Of a DNA stretch of 8,435 bases, positions 1 to 6,525 are shown one piece after another. The stretch comes from Chloroflexota bacterium (GTDB taxonomy: Bacteria; Chloroflexota; UBA11872). The first letter of the stretch is position 1. The number at the start of each line of letters is the position of its first letter. A model generated the notes under the pieces. It saw only the letters and a program-made list of their open reading frames with translations, did not search any database and was not told the DNA's origin. The DNA is taken from the NCBI GenBank assembly GCA_028875175.1, contig JAPPFO010000189.1, positions 1 to 8,435 on the forward strand, given 5' to 3'. A program made the position numbers and the translations under genes.

Positions 1-11
1 TTTTCTACCAC

Positions 12-287
12 ATGCTTAAAATTCGTCTCCCCCGGCCGGGGCGAAAGACGCGCCCCAGCTACCGGGTGGTGGTGGCCGTGGCGCGGGGGGCGCTCGACGG
101 CCGGCGCATCGCCGAACTTGGCTATTACGACCCGCTGACCGACCCATCGACCGTCCGGCTGGACGTGGCGGCGACCGAGGACTGGATCCGCAAGGGCGCG
201 CAGCCGACCGACCGGGTGCGGAAGCTGCTGGAGATTGCCAAGAACACACCGCAGCCGCCCGCCGCAGCCGCCGGGCCCAGCGCCTAA
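12..287 (+). CDS. rpsP: 30S ribosomal protein S16
   Basis: Small-subunit ribosomal protein that binds 16S rRNA during early 30S assembly. The 91-residue product matches the S16 family from its first residue: MLKIRLPRPGRK, then RPSYRVVVA, the central ELGYYDPLTDP block and the late KGAQPTDRVRKLL block (about residues 61-73). Length is normal for S16, with a short Pro/Ala-rich tail. ATG at 12 is the natural family start. Only 11 bases lie upstream, so no ribosome binding site or promoter can be judged, and the operon may begin outside the window. It leads a four-gene run (rpsP-khpA-rimM-trmD) and ends 9 bases before khpA. The identification is secure. Confidence 0.97.
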   Translation: MLKIRLPRPGRKTRPSYRVVVAVARGALDGRRIAELGYYDPLTDPSTVRLDVAATEDWIRKGAQPTDRVRKLLEIAKNTPQPPAAAAGPSA

Positions 288-296
288 CGTCGTCGC

Positions 297-533
297 ATGG
301 ACGAACTGGTCGAGTTCATCGCCCGCAACCTGGTGACGGAGCCTGACGCGGTGCGCGTGAACCGGGTCCAGCGCAACCATCTGAGCATCTACAAGCTGTA
401 CGTGCACCCCACGGACATGGGCCGGGTGATTGGACGGCAGGGGCGGGTTGCCCGGGCCATTCGCGCGGTGATGCACGCCGCGCCGATCGGCGGCGACCGG
501 CGGCTGGCGCTGGACATCCAGGAGAGCCACTGA
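297..533 (+). CDS. khpA: KH-domain RNA-binding protein KhpA
   Basis: A small single-KH-domain RNA-binding protein, usual length about 75-80 residues (78 here). The KH signature GRVIGRQGRVARAIR lies at residues 42-56 with the RNA-contacting GxxG loop as G46-R-Q-G49. A beta strand (RRLALDI, 68-74) follows, as in KhpA. In species studied, KhpA works with KhpB in post-transcriptional control of envelope and division genes. Its place between rpsP and rimM is the conserved one. ATG at 297 is nine bases after the rpsP stop, with no clear Shine-Dalgarno, so translation is probably coupled to rpsP. Its last codons contain the ribosome binding site for rimM, and its TGA overlaps the likely rimM CTG start. 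Confidence 0.94.
   Translation: MDELVEFIARNLVTEPDAVRVNRVQRNHLSIYKLYVHPTDMGRVIGRQGRVARAIRAVMHAAPIGGDRRLALDIQESH
520..524 (+). promoter_or_regulatory. Ribosome binding site deciding the rimM start
   Basis: AGGAG inside the end of khpA, five bases before CTG at 530. No comparable site stands at good spacing before the only in-frame GTG (566). A GGAG at 547-550 is 15 bases from that GTG. The site therefore favours initiation at CTG 530. Confidence 0.6.
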
Positions 534-1033
534 CGGAAGCGCCCACGGAGATTGTCCTCGCCACCGTGCTGGGGGCGTTCGGTGTCCGAGGCGAGGTGCG
601 AATCCGGCTGGAGACCGACGTGCTGGCCAATCTTGAGGCGGGTCGTCGTGTGTACGTCGGTCCGAACCGGGATGCCACCGAAGTCGAGGCCTTCCACCCA
701 GGTATCAAGCCGCGTCTCAAGCTCCGGGGCGTGCAAACGCGCGAGGAGGCCCGTGATCTGCGCGGCGCCGAGATCGCGGTTCCGCTGGATGAAGCGGCGC
801 CATTGCCGGATGGCAGCTATTACGGCGTGGAGCTGATTGGCGTGCGCGTGGAGACGGATTCGGGCGAGCCGATCGGAACCGTGCGCGAGGTGCTCTTCAC
901 GGGCAGCAACGACGTGTACCTGGTGCGTGGTCCCGACGGCGAAGTGCTGGTGCCGGCGATCCCCGACGTGGTGCAGGCCTTCGATCCGGAACGCCGGGTG
1001 CTGACGATCGAAATGATCGAGGGACTGCGCTGA
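530..1033 (+). CDS. rimM: 16S rRNA processing / 30S maturation factor RimM
   Basis: RimM binds S19 and helps mature the 30S head. With a CTG start at 530 the protein is 167 residues, normal for RimM. The N-terminal domain carries the family block VLGAFGVRGEVRIRL (about 13-27). The C-terminal PRC-barrel domain starts near YYGVELIGVRV and includes TGSNDVYLV and VLVPAIPDVV. The conventional alternative, GTG at 566, would remove the first beta strand (EIVLATV), which RimM proteins normally have. CTG at 530 has a well-spaced AGGAG and overlaps the khpA TGA as CTGA, mimicking the usual ATGA coupling. Non-ATG/GTG/TTG starts are rare, so the start is an inference. The gene identity is firm. Its own TGA overlaps the trmD ATG. 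Confidence 0.92.
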   Translation: MTEAPTEIVLATVLGAFGVRGEVRIRLETDVLANLEAGRRVYVGPNRDATEVEAFHPGIKPRLKLRGVQTREEARDLRGAEIAVPLDEAAPLPDGSYYGVELIGVRVETDSGEPIGTVREVLFTGSNDVYLVRGPDGEVLVPAIPDVVQAFDPERRVLTIEMIEGLR

Positions 1034-1773
1034 TGACGCTGGCCTGGCGGGTGGACGTGATCACGACGTTTCCCGAGAGCTTTGAAGGCTTCCTTGAAGT
1101 GAGCCTGCTGGGGAAGGCGCGGGCGGCGGGAACCATTGAGGTAGGGGTGCATAACCTGCGGGACTGGGCCGACCCGCCGCATCGCGTCACAGACGACTAC
1201 GCCTATGGCGGCGGACCGGGGATGGTGCTGAAGCCCGAACCGATCATCGCGGCCGTGGAGGACCTGCGGGGGGCGGACGGCTGGGTTGGGCTGCTGACCC
1301 CGCAAGGCCGGCCGCTGACGCAGCGCAGGGCCGCGGCCCTGGCGGCGCGGCCGCACCTGGTCCTGATTTGCGGACGCTACGAGGGCGTGGACGAGCGGGT
1401 GCGGACGCTGGTGGTCGATGAGGAGATCAGCGTGGGCGACTACGTGCTGAGCGGGGGCGAAGTGGCCGCCATGGTGGTGATCGACGCGGCGGCCCGGCTG
1501 GTGCCGGGGGTGGTGGGCGACGCTGACTCGCTGGTAGGCGAGTCGCACGCCGATGGACGGCTTTCCCACCCGCAGTTCACGCGCCCCGAAGAGTTCCGGG
1601 ACCGTCGCGTGCCTTCCGTGCTGCTCAGCGGGCACCACGAGCGGGTCGAACGCTGGCGTCGGGCGCAGGCGCTGCACCGCACGCAGCGCCGACGTCCGGA
1701 CTTGCTGGAGGGCCGGGCTCTATCGGTTGAAGAGCGCCACCTGATGGACGAATTTCCTGCCTGCGACACCTAA
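1033..1773 (+). CDS. trmD: tRNA (guanine-N1)-methyltransferase TrmD
   Basis: Methylates G37 at N1 next to the anticodon of tRNAs reading CNN or related codons, using S-adenosylmethionine, which prevents +1 frameshifting. The 246 residues span the whole family. YGGGPGMVL is at about 58-66. The trefoil-knot SAM site is made by LLTPQGRPL (87-95), ICGRYEGVDERV (112-123) and SVGDYVLSGGE (133-143). The late HPQFTRPEEF and VPSVLLSGHH blocks are present. The catalytic Arg (Arg154 in the Haemophilus enzyme) is R155. The position of the catalytic Asp169 carries Glu170, which keeps the carboxylate. ATG at 1033 overlaps the rimM TGA, with GAGGGA at 1019-1024 as ribosome binding site. rplS, the usual downstream partner, is not present here. 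Confidence 0.97.
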   Translation: MTLAWRVDVITTFPESFEGFLEVSLLGKARAAGTIEVGVHNLRDWADPPHRVTDDYAYGGGPGMVLKPEPIIAAVEDLRGADGWVGLLTPQGRPLTQRRAAALAARPHLVLICGRYEGVDERVRTLVVDEEISVGDYVLSGGEVAAMVVIDAAARLVPGVVGDADSLVGESHADGRLSHPQFTRPEEFRDRRVPSVLLSGHHERVERWRRAQALHRTQRRRPDLLEGRALSVEERHLMDEFPACDT

Positions 1774-1832
1774 GCGGCCGGGCTTGGATGTGCGGCCGTC
1801 GGAGTCGCGTTTGGAGGGAGGCGCGTGAGCGC

Positions 1833-3164
1833 TCAGGCTCGTTCGACCTTGAGCACGTCGCCATAGACGGCTCTGATCCTGACCTGTTCGCCGCGCTCGA
1901 TCGCTACGCCCGGATCGGCCGTTGCGACCCAGTCCCGGTCGCCGACTCGCACGCGCCCCGAGGGCCGCAGGTCGGATAGCGTGACGCCCTTCCGCCCCAC
2001 GAGCGCCGCATCGGCCGCAGACTGAAAGCCGGCGGTCTCACCGCCACCCGCCTGAGCGAGGCGAACGAACAACACCCACGACCCCAGCGCGATCCCGCCA
2101 ATCACCGCGATCACGATCGGATTCACCGCGAAACTCAGCTCCGGCAGGTCGGAGGGGCGGAAAAAGTCTCCGAACAGAAAGATCCCGCCGAGGACCAGAA
2201 ACAGGACGCCGCCAGCGCCGAAAAACCCAAAGCCAGGCACCGTGGTCTCCCCGTAAAACAGTGCGGCGGCAAAGACGATGAATACGACCCCCACCCAGCT
2301 GCCCGGCAGGTTCAGGAATCCAAGGACAGCCAGGGCCAGCGCGACGACGCCCAGCAGACTGGGAATGATCAAGCCGGGAAACAACACCTCCACAAGGAGC
2401 GCGAGGCAGGCGGTCACGAACAGGACGAATACCACCTCGGGCATCGTGAGAATCCCGAGGAGGTGTTCCAGGATCGTGGGTCCCAGGTAGCGCACGTGCG
2501 CGTCGCGGGACGTGATGGTGTCCGGGCCAGCCGCCGTGGTTGTCTGGCGCCCATCGAGTTGATCGAGCACGGCGGGCAGATCCTCGGCGATCAGGTCGAC
2601 GACGCCCAGGCGCAGGGCCTCCTGTGCCGAAAAGGCGGTTGCGTTCCACACGGTGTCTTCCAGAGCGTCGGCGTTGCGTCCCCGCGCGTCGGCGACGCTG
2701 CGGATGTACGCCCGCATGTCCTGGCTGACTTTGTGCGCCTGGGATCCCGGTACTTTGTCGCCGGCGGCTTCGAGCGGCGAGACGGCGCCGATGTTGGCGC
2801 CCGGCGCCATGACCGCTACGTTGGCCGCGGCCGCGACGAAGGTCCCCGTGGATCCAGCGTGGGCGCCGGCGGGCGAGACGTAGACGGCGACCGGGACCTC
2901 GGAGTCCAGCAGGTCTTGCACGATCTTGCGCGTCGGGTCGAACAGCCCTCCCGGCGAGTTCAGACGGATGACGACCAACTCGACGCCATCCGCGTGCGCC
3001 GTGTCCAAACCCCGCGCAATCTGGTCGGCGGTCAACTGCTTGATTGGGCCGTTGACGTCCATGACCAGCACGGTTGGGCTGTCGGCCGCGGCCGGGGTCA
3101 CGATGAGCCACCCCGCCAGGCAGGCCAGAGCAAATGCAGCGGCGCTTACGATGCCGCGACGCAT
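1833..3164 (-). CDS. nfeD: NfeD-type membrane-bound serine protease (ClpP class)
   Basis: A long-form NfeD (443 residues): a secreted ClpP-like Ser-Lys protease domain, then a membrane domain and a C-terminal OB-fold. A signal peptide (residues 1-27, ending TPAAA) is followed by the protease domain, about 30-205. It has the NSPGG oxyanion motif (69-73), the nucleophile Ser105 in AHAGSTGTF and the general-base Lys145 in AHKVSQDM, matching Ser97 and Lys138 of the archaeal homologue 1510-N. Five hydrophobic segments run from about 240 to 370. The OB-fold lies at about 388-443. The protease domain should face outside the membrane. Relatives are linked to membrane quality control and usually sit beside a slipin/SPFH gene, but none is adjacent here. 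The gene converges on trmD and diverges from groL. The ribosome binding site is a modest AGGG. Confidence 0.93.
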   Translation of the reverse strand: MRRGIVSAAAFALACLAGWLIVTPAAADSPTVLVMDVNGPIKQLTADQIARGLDTAHADGVELVVIRLNSPGGLFDPTRKIVQDLLDSEVPVAVYVSPAGAHAGSTGTFVAAAANVAVMAPGANIGAVSPLEAAGDKVPGSQAHKVSQDMRAYIRSVADARGRNADALEDTVWNATAFSAQEALRLGVVDLIAEDLPAVLDQLDGRQTTTAAGPDTITSRDAHVRYLGPTILEHLLGILTMPEVVFVLFVTACLALLVEVLFPGLIIPSLLGVVALALAVLGFLNLPGSWVGVVFIVFAAALFYGETTVPGFGFFGAGGVLFLVLGGIFLFGDFFRPSDLPELSFAVNPIVIAVIGGIALGSWVLFVRLAQAGGGETAGFQSAADAALVGRKGVTLSDLRPSGRVRVGDRDWVATADPGVAIERGEQVRIRAVYGDVLKVERA

Positions 3165-3223
3165 AGGCAGACCCTGTTTCAGGAAGGAGGCGGGGTCCGA
3201 AGCCCGGCCGCCGCCCCGAAGCG

Positions 3224-3229
3224 ATTCTA
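3224..3229 (-). promoter_or_regulatory. Possible -10 box for nfeD
   Basis: Reads TAGAAT on the minus strand (5 of 6 to TATAAT), about 60 bases upstream of the nfeD ATG. No recognisable -35 box stands 16-18 bases upstream, so this is a weak call. Confidence 0.25.
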
Positions 3230-3369
3230 GCCGCCAGTGGAATCAGGTCCCTGGCGCGGGAGCACGCACCCGACGCTCGTGCCGGTCTTGACACATGGCC
3301 ATGTCGTGAGCCGGTCGCACCATAAAGCGGCGGGAGAGCTATGACACACGGGCGTTGCCCAGAGAGTCC

Positions 3370-3398
3370 TTGTCGGCTCGCGTCGCGTAGCGGACAAT
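3370..3398 (+). promoter_or_regulatory. Candidate sigma-70-type promoter for groL
   Basis: TTGTCG (3370-3375) and GACAAT (3393-3398) are separated by exactly 17 bases and match the consensus at 4 of 6 positions each. Transcription would start near 3405, giving a leader of about 65 bases that opens with the hairpin at 3408-3428. The call rests on pattern match only. Confidence 0.4.
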
Positions 3399-3407
3399 GG
3401 TTAACTC

Positions 3408-3432
3408 GCGCGGCCTGATGAGCCGCGCTTTT
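3408..3432 (+). terminator. Terminator-like hairpin in the groL leader
   Basis: GCGCGGC (3408-3414) pairs perfectly with GCCGCGC (3422-3428) across a seven-base loop (CTGATGA) and is followed by TTTT. The shape is that of an intrinsic terminator for plus-strand transcription, yet it lies between the candidate promoter and the groL start. It could attenuate groL, stop transcripts entering from the left, or protect the mRNA 5' end. The T run is short. Confidence 0.5.
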
Positions 3433-3456
3433 CCGACCTTCCCCTGAACCTGATCG

Positions 3457-3462
3457 AGGAGG
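3457..3462 (+). promoter_or_regulatory. Strong ribosome binding site of groL
   Basis: AGGAGG six bases before GTG at 3469. It fixes the GTG as the groL start and suggests efficient translation. Confidence 0.85.
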
Positions 3463-3468
3463 CTCCGC

Positions 3469-5142
3469 GTGGTTCTTGATCGCGCCGTGGTGTTCGATCT
3501 CGAAGCCCGGCTGGCCCTGCTCGAGGGCGTGGACATGGTGGCCAACGCCGTCAAGGTGACCATGGGGCCGAAGGGCCGCAACGTGGCCTATAAGCCCAGC
3601 CTTGGTCCGCCCACGGTGACCAACGACGGCGTGACCGTGGCGCGGGACGTCAAAGTCGAAAACACGTTCCTTCACACGGGCGGGCAGATCGTCTACGAGG
3701 CCTGTCGCCAGACCAACACGGTCGCCGGCGACGGCACGACGACGGCGGCGGTGCTGACCCAGGCCATGTACAGCGAGGCGTTCAAGGCCATCGTGGCCGG
3801 CGCCAATCCCATGATGATCCGGCGCGGCATGGACCCGGCATTGGCCGAGGCCGAGTCGGCGCTCTACCAGCAGGCCGTGCGGGCGCAATCGCGGCAAGAG
3901 ATCGCCTGGATGGCCGGCATGTCCGCCAATGATCCGTACGTTGGCGAACTCATCGCAGACGTGTTCGAGCGCCAGGGAGTCGAGGGCGCCATCACCGTGG
4001 ACGACGGCAAGCGACTCAAGACCGAAGTCACCTACGTGGACGGCATGCGCTTTGATACGGGATTCCTGTCGGCGCACTTCGCCACGGACAAGGCCGAGAC
4101 CGAGGCGGTGATCGACGAGCCGGACATTCTCATCACCGACCGTGAAGTCGAGCACCTGCGCGACTTCCTGCCATTCCTAGAGCAGTACGCGGCCAGTGGG
4201 CGGAAGAAACTGGTGATCGTGGCCGCGAAGCTGATTGGCGACGTGGTGACGATGCTGGCGACCAACAAGCAAGCCGGCAACCTGGAAGTCATCTGCGTCA
4301 ACGCGCCGGTGTTTGGGCAGCGGCAACGCTGGATGCTGGAAGACCTGGCGATCTTCACGGGCGGGACGCTGGTAGGCCACGAGACCGGCGAGCCCTGGCG
4401 CGCGATTGGCCTGGACGTGTTGGGTAAGGCCGAGCGCGTGCGCTGCACCAAGGACCAGACGTTCTTTGTGAAGGGCCACGGCGATCCCATGGCCATCCGC
4501 GAGCGGGTGGAGTACATCTGGATGCAGCACGGCCGGATGAAGAACCACTTCGACCGTGAGAAGCACCAGGAGCGCGCGAATAATCTGACCGGTTCATTTG
4601 CGGAGATCTGGGTGGGCGCCGCCGGCAAGGTGGAGCAGTTCGAGTTGAAGCACCGGATTGAAGACGCCATTTCGGCGACCCGCGCCGGCCTGGAGGAGGG
4701 CATCGTGCCCGGCGGCGGCACGGCGCTCGCCCGCGCCTCGGAAGCGATCAAGGACGACCCGTCGCTCTCTCCCGACGAGGCCATCGGCCGCGCGATTGTG
4801 CGCGACGCGCTGCGCGTCCCGCTGGAAGTGATTGCCGATAACGCCGGCTACGACGGGGCCGTGGCGGTGGACGAAGTCCTGCAGCTGGACGGGCGCATAG
4901 GTTTTAATGCCGCCACCGGCGAGTACGAGGATCTGGTGGCGATCGGCGTCATCGATCCGCTCAAGGTCACACGCTCGGCCCTGCGCAACGCCGGCAGCGC
5001 TGCGGCCATGCTGATCACTTCGGAAGCGGTGGTTGGCGACACACCTTCGTTCCATCGCTGGAACGAGTACTACCGCGAGCGGGTGGCCAAGAAGCACGGC
5101 TTCTTCATCGACGAGCCGCGGCACGGGCGCGTCGACGAGTAA
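3469..5142 (+). CDS. groL: Chaperonin GroEL, divergent paralogue
   Basis: Group I chaperonin subunit, which forms double-ring ATP-driven folding chambers in the cytosol. The 557 residues align along the whole GroEL family. TMGPKGRNV (31-39), TNDGVTVARD with Asp53, and VAGDGTTT with Asp88 bind ATP. Asp399 in RIEDAISATRA matches the catalytic Asp398 of E. coli. VPGGGTAL and GFNAATGEY are also present. The ATPase should therefore work. Two things are unusual. Apical residues equivalent to Tyr203, Val263 and Val264, which bind substrate and GroES in E. coli, are His203, Ala264 and Thr265. The flexible hydrophobic GGM tail is replaced by a charged, aromatic tail (about 525-557, including RWNEYYRERVAKKHG). 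No groES is in the window. The GTG start has a perfect ribosome binding site, and the N-terminus aligns with the family. Confidence 0.95.
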   Translation: MVLDRAVVFDLEARLALLEGVDMVANAVKVTMGPKGRNVAYKPSLGPPTVTNDGVTVARDVKVENTFLHTGGQIVYEACRQTNTVAGDGTTTAAVLTQAMYSEAFKAIVAGANPMMIRRGMDPALAEAESALYQQAVRAQSRQEIAWMAGMSANDPYVGELIADVFERQGVEGAITVDDGKRLKTEVTYVDGMRFDTGFLSAHFATDKAETEAVIDEPDILITDREVEHLRDFLPFLEQYAASGRKKLVIVAAKLIGDVVTMLATNKQAGNLEVICVNAPVFGQRQRWMLEDLAIFTGGTLVGHETGEPWRAIGLDVLGKAERVRCTKDQTFFVKGHGDPMAIRERVEYIWMQHGRMKNHFDREKHQERANNLTGSFAEIWVGAAGKVEQFELKHRIEDAISATRAGLEEGIVPGGGTALARASEAIKDDPSLSPDEAIGRAIVRDALRVPLEVIADNAGYDGAVAVDEVLQLDGRIGFNAATGEYEDLVAIGVIDPLKVTRSALRNAGSAAAMLITSEAVVGDTPSFHRWNEYYRERVAKKHGFFIDEPRHGRVDE

Positions 5143-5143
5143 C

Positions 5144-5965
5144 TCAGTCGAACTTCAGGCGGTCCAGCACGCCGCGATTGCCCTTGAAGTTCTGTTCCGG
5201 CGCGGGGAAGACGCCGTGGCGCACGTCGCGGGCGTAGTCGGCTAAGGCGGATTCGGCCAGCCCGGCAACGTCCGCGAAGACACGGGTGTGGCGGTGGGCG
5301 GTTTCGACGAAGCCGAACAAGTCGTGGAGCACTTGAATCTGGCCGTCGCAGTGCGGGCCGGCGCCGATGCCTATGGTGGGAATGACCAGATGCTGGGTCA
5401 TCGCGCGGGCCAGCCCGGCGGGGAGAAGCTCCAGGACGATCGCGAAGGCGCCGGCGTCGGCCTGGGCGCGCGCGCCGTCCACGATGGCCTGGGCCGCCGA
5501 CAGCCTGACACCCTGCACCCGGTATCCGCCCAGCGCGTGGGCCGTCTGCGGCGTTAGGCCCACGTGCGCCATGACGGGGAATCCACGGCTAGTGAGCGCC
5601 TGGGTGACTTCGGCGGTTTCGCGGCCGCCCTCCAGCTTGACGGCGGTCGCGCCACCCGCCTGGAGCAGCCGGGCGGCGTTGCGCAGGGCGGTATCTCGCG
5701 TCGGGTAAGACATGTAGGGCAGGTCGGCGATGACCAGTGTGGACGTGACTGCCCGGGTCACGGCGGCGGTGTGGTGAACGATGTCATCCACGCGCACCGG
5801 CAATTCGTTCTGGTACCCGAGCACGGTGCGGCCCACGCTGTCGCCCACCAGCAGGGCGTCAACGCCAGCGCGTTCGGCCAGGCGGGCGAAGGCAGCGTCG
5901 TAGGCAGTCACGCAGACCAGGGGGTGGCCGACGCCCTTGCGCGCACGAAACTCCGGAACCGTCAC
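5144..5965 (-). CDS. panB: 3-methyl-2-oxobutanoate hydroxymethyltransferase (ketopantoate hydroxymethyltransferase)
   Basis: First committed step of pantothenate (vitamin B5, CoA precursor) synthesis: transfers a hydroxymethyl group from methylene-tetrahydrofolate to 2-oxoisovalerate to give ketopantoate. The protein has 273 residues, normal for PanB, and forms a TIM barrel. Metal ligands are Asp42 in LLVGDSVG, Asp81 in IADLPYMSY and Glu112 in KLEGG. Lys110 is in the substrate site, and Glu179 in IVLELLP is the expected catalytic acid. HVGLTPQ and IGIGAGPHCDGQI are also typical. The start is GTG at 5965: an in-frame TGA lies four codons upstream, so no longer form exists. The ribosome binding site is weak. 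panC and panD are not nearby. The gene reads in the same direction as the orphan gene 85 bases upstream, and its stop is one base from the groL stop. Confidence 0.97.
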   Translation of the reverse strand: MTVPEFRARKGVGHPLVCVTAYDAAFARLAERAGVDALLVGDSVGRTVLGYQNELPVRVDDIVHHTAAVTRAVTSTLVIADLPYMSYPTRDTALRNAARLLQAGGATAVKLEGGRETAEVTQALTSRGFPVMAHVGLTPQTAHALGGYRVQGVRLSAAQAIVDGARAQADAGAFAIVLELLPAGLARAMTQHLVIPTIGIGAGPHCDGQIQVLHDLFGFVETAHRHTRVFADVAGLAESALADYARDVRHGVFPAPEQNFKGNRGVLDRLKFD

Positions 5966-6050
5966 GGGTGATACTCAGCGGCGCGGCGTGGCCGGATGGT
6001 AGCGCGGCCTTGATGCGACGGACGCCGGGCGCGCGGCCCAGCGCCGTGGG

Positions 6051-6461
6051 CTAGTACATGAGGCGGTCGTCGCGCGACCAGTCCACCGGGGCCATGCGCG
6101 GGCGCTCAGGAATCCGCTCGAGCAGTTCAGGGTCGAGATCGGACTCGTCGTAGAGGCCCTTGATCTGATTGTTGGGTAGATCCAACTCCGAACTCATGTC
6201 TTCGTAGAACGTCTCGATTGCCTTGTAGCGGTAGTACCACTCCACCGGATCGCCGAAGTCGTCGCAGTGCTCGGCGAAATAGAGGACCACTTCGCGCTGC
6301 CCGATGTTGGTGGGATTCATGCGCTGGGGGAAGGACTCGCCGAATTCGCGCAGCCACTTCAAGTGGCGTTTGACTTCGCCGGGCGGGAACCGCCGCTTCT
6401 CCGTGAGTCGGCCTGAGTACCAGGAAAGCGCCGAATTGAAAGTTGAGCAGTCCGATGCCAT
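6051..6461 (-). CDS. Hypothetical protein resembling a stand-alone recombinase core-binding (SAM-like) domain
   Basis: A 136-residue soluble protein I cannot name. There is no signal peptide or membrane segment. Its first 100 residues are mostly predicted helix, with an order reminiscent of the N-terminal core-binding domain of tyrosine recombinases: a first helix (FNSALSWYSGRLTEKRR), VKRHLKWLREFGESF (30-44), NIGQREVVLYFAEH (52-65), then YYRYKAIETFYEDM (76-89). The catalytic domain with its Arg, His-x-x-Arg and Tyr residues is missing, and no neighbour supplies it. The tail (105-136) is acidic and proline-rich. ATG at 6461 is chosen because GGGGAGG lies six bases upstream. An in-frame extension to 6527 adds non-family-like residues and would run through that site. 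A terminator stands 65 bases upstream. The gene is in the same direction as panB. The domain resemblance is by eye only. Confidence 0.75.
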   Translation of the reverse strand: MASDCSTFNSALSWYSGRLTEKRRFPPGEVKRHLKWLREFGESFPQRMNPTNIGQREVVLYFAEHCDDFGDPVEWYYRYKAIETFYEDMSSELDLPNNQIKGLYDESDLDPELLERIPERPRMAPVDWSRDDRLMY

Positions 6462-6467
6462 GCCGTG

Positions 6468-6474
6468 CCTCCCC
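6468..6474 (-). promoter_or_regulatory. Ribosome binding site deciding the orphan gene start
   Basis: GGGGAGG on the minus strand, six bases before ATG at 6461. Placement and strength favour this start over upstream in-frame candidates. Confidence 0.75.
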
Positions 6475-6525
6475 GCCGTGCATGTGATCCCTGCGTAGCG
6501 CCAGGCGGACGGTTCGGCCCTTGAC

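Larger units (their letters stand above)
3165..3468. other. Divergent nfeD/groL intergenic region
   Basis: A 304-base gene-free region between two divergent genes. It holds a -10-like box for nfeD, a candidate groL promoter, a terminator-like hairpin and a strong groL ribosome binding site, all listed separately. I found no CIRCE element (TTAGCACTC-N9-GAGTGCTAA), so HrcA control of groL is not supported. A perfect TTGACA at 3288-3293 has no -10 box at a usable distance. Confidence 0.6.

Noticed and set aside
1172..1552. Loss of the catalytic Asp169 of TrmD
   Set aside because: The position holds Glu170, keeping the carboxylate. As far as I recall this is a common natural variant, so it is not evidence of inactivity.
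3181..3195. Purine-rich AGGAAGGAGG on the plus strand near the nfeD start
   Set aside because: It looks like a ribosome binding site, but no start codon or open frame follows at a proper distance.
3261..3285. Possible CIRCE heat-shock operator (GCACG ... CGTGC)
   Set aside because: Only five bases pair, with a spacer and sequence unlike TTAGCACTC-N9-GAGTGCTAA.
3288..3326. Promoter with perfect TTGACA at 3288 and CATAAA at 3321
   Set aside because: The spacer would be 27 bases, too long for a sigma-70-type promoter.
2038..4155. Very long minus-strand open frame covering nfeD and part of groL
   Set aside because: It is out of frame with both real genes, which carry full family motifs. Its composition (Arg/His/Gly-rich) is a high-GC shadow.
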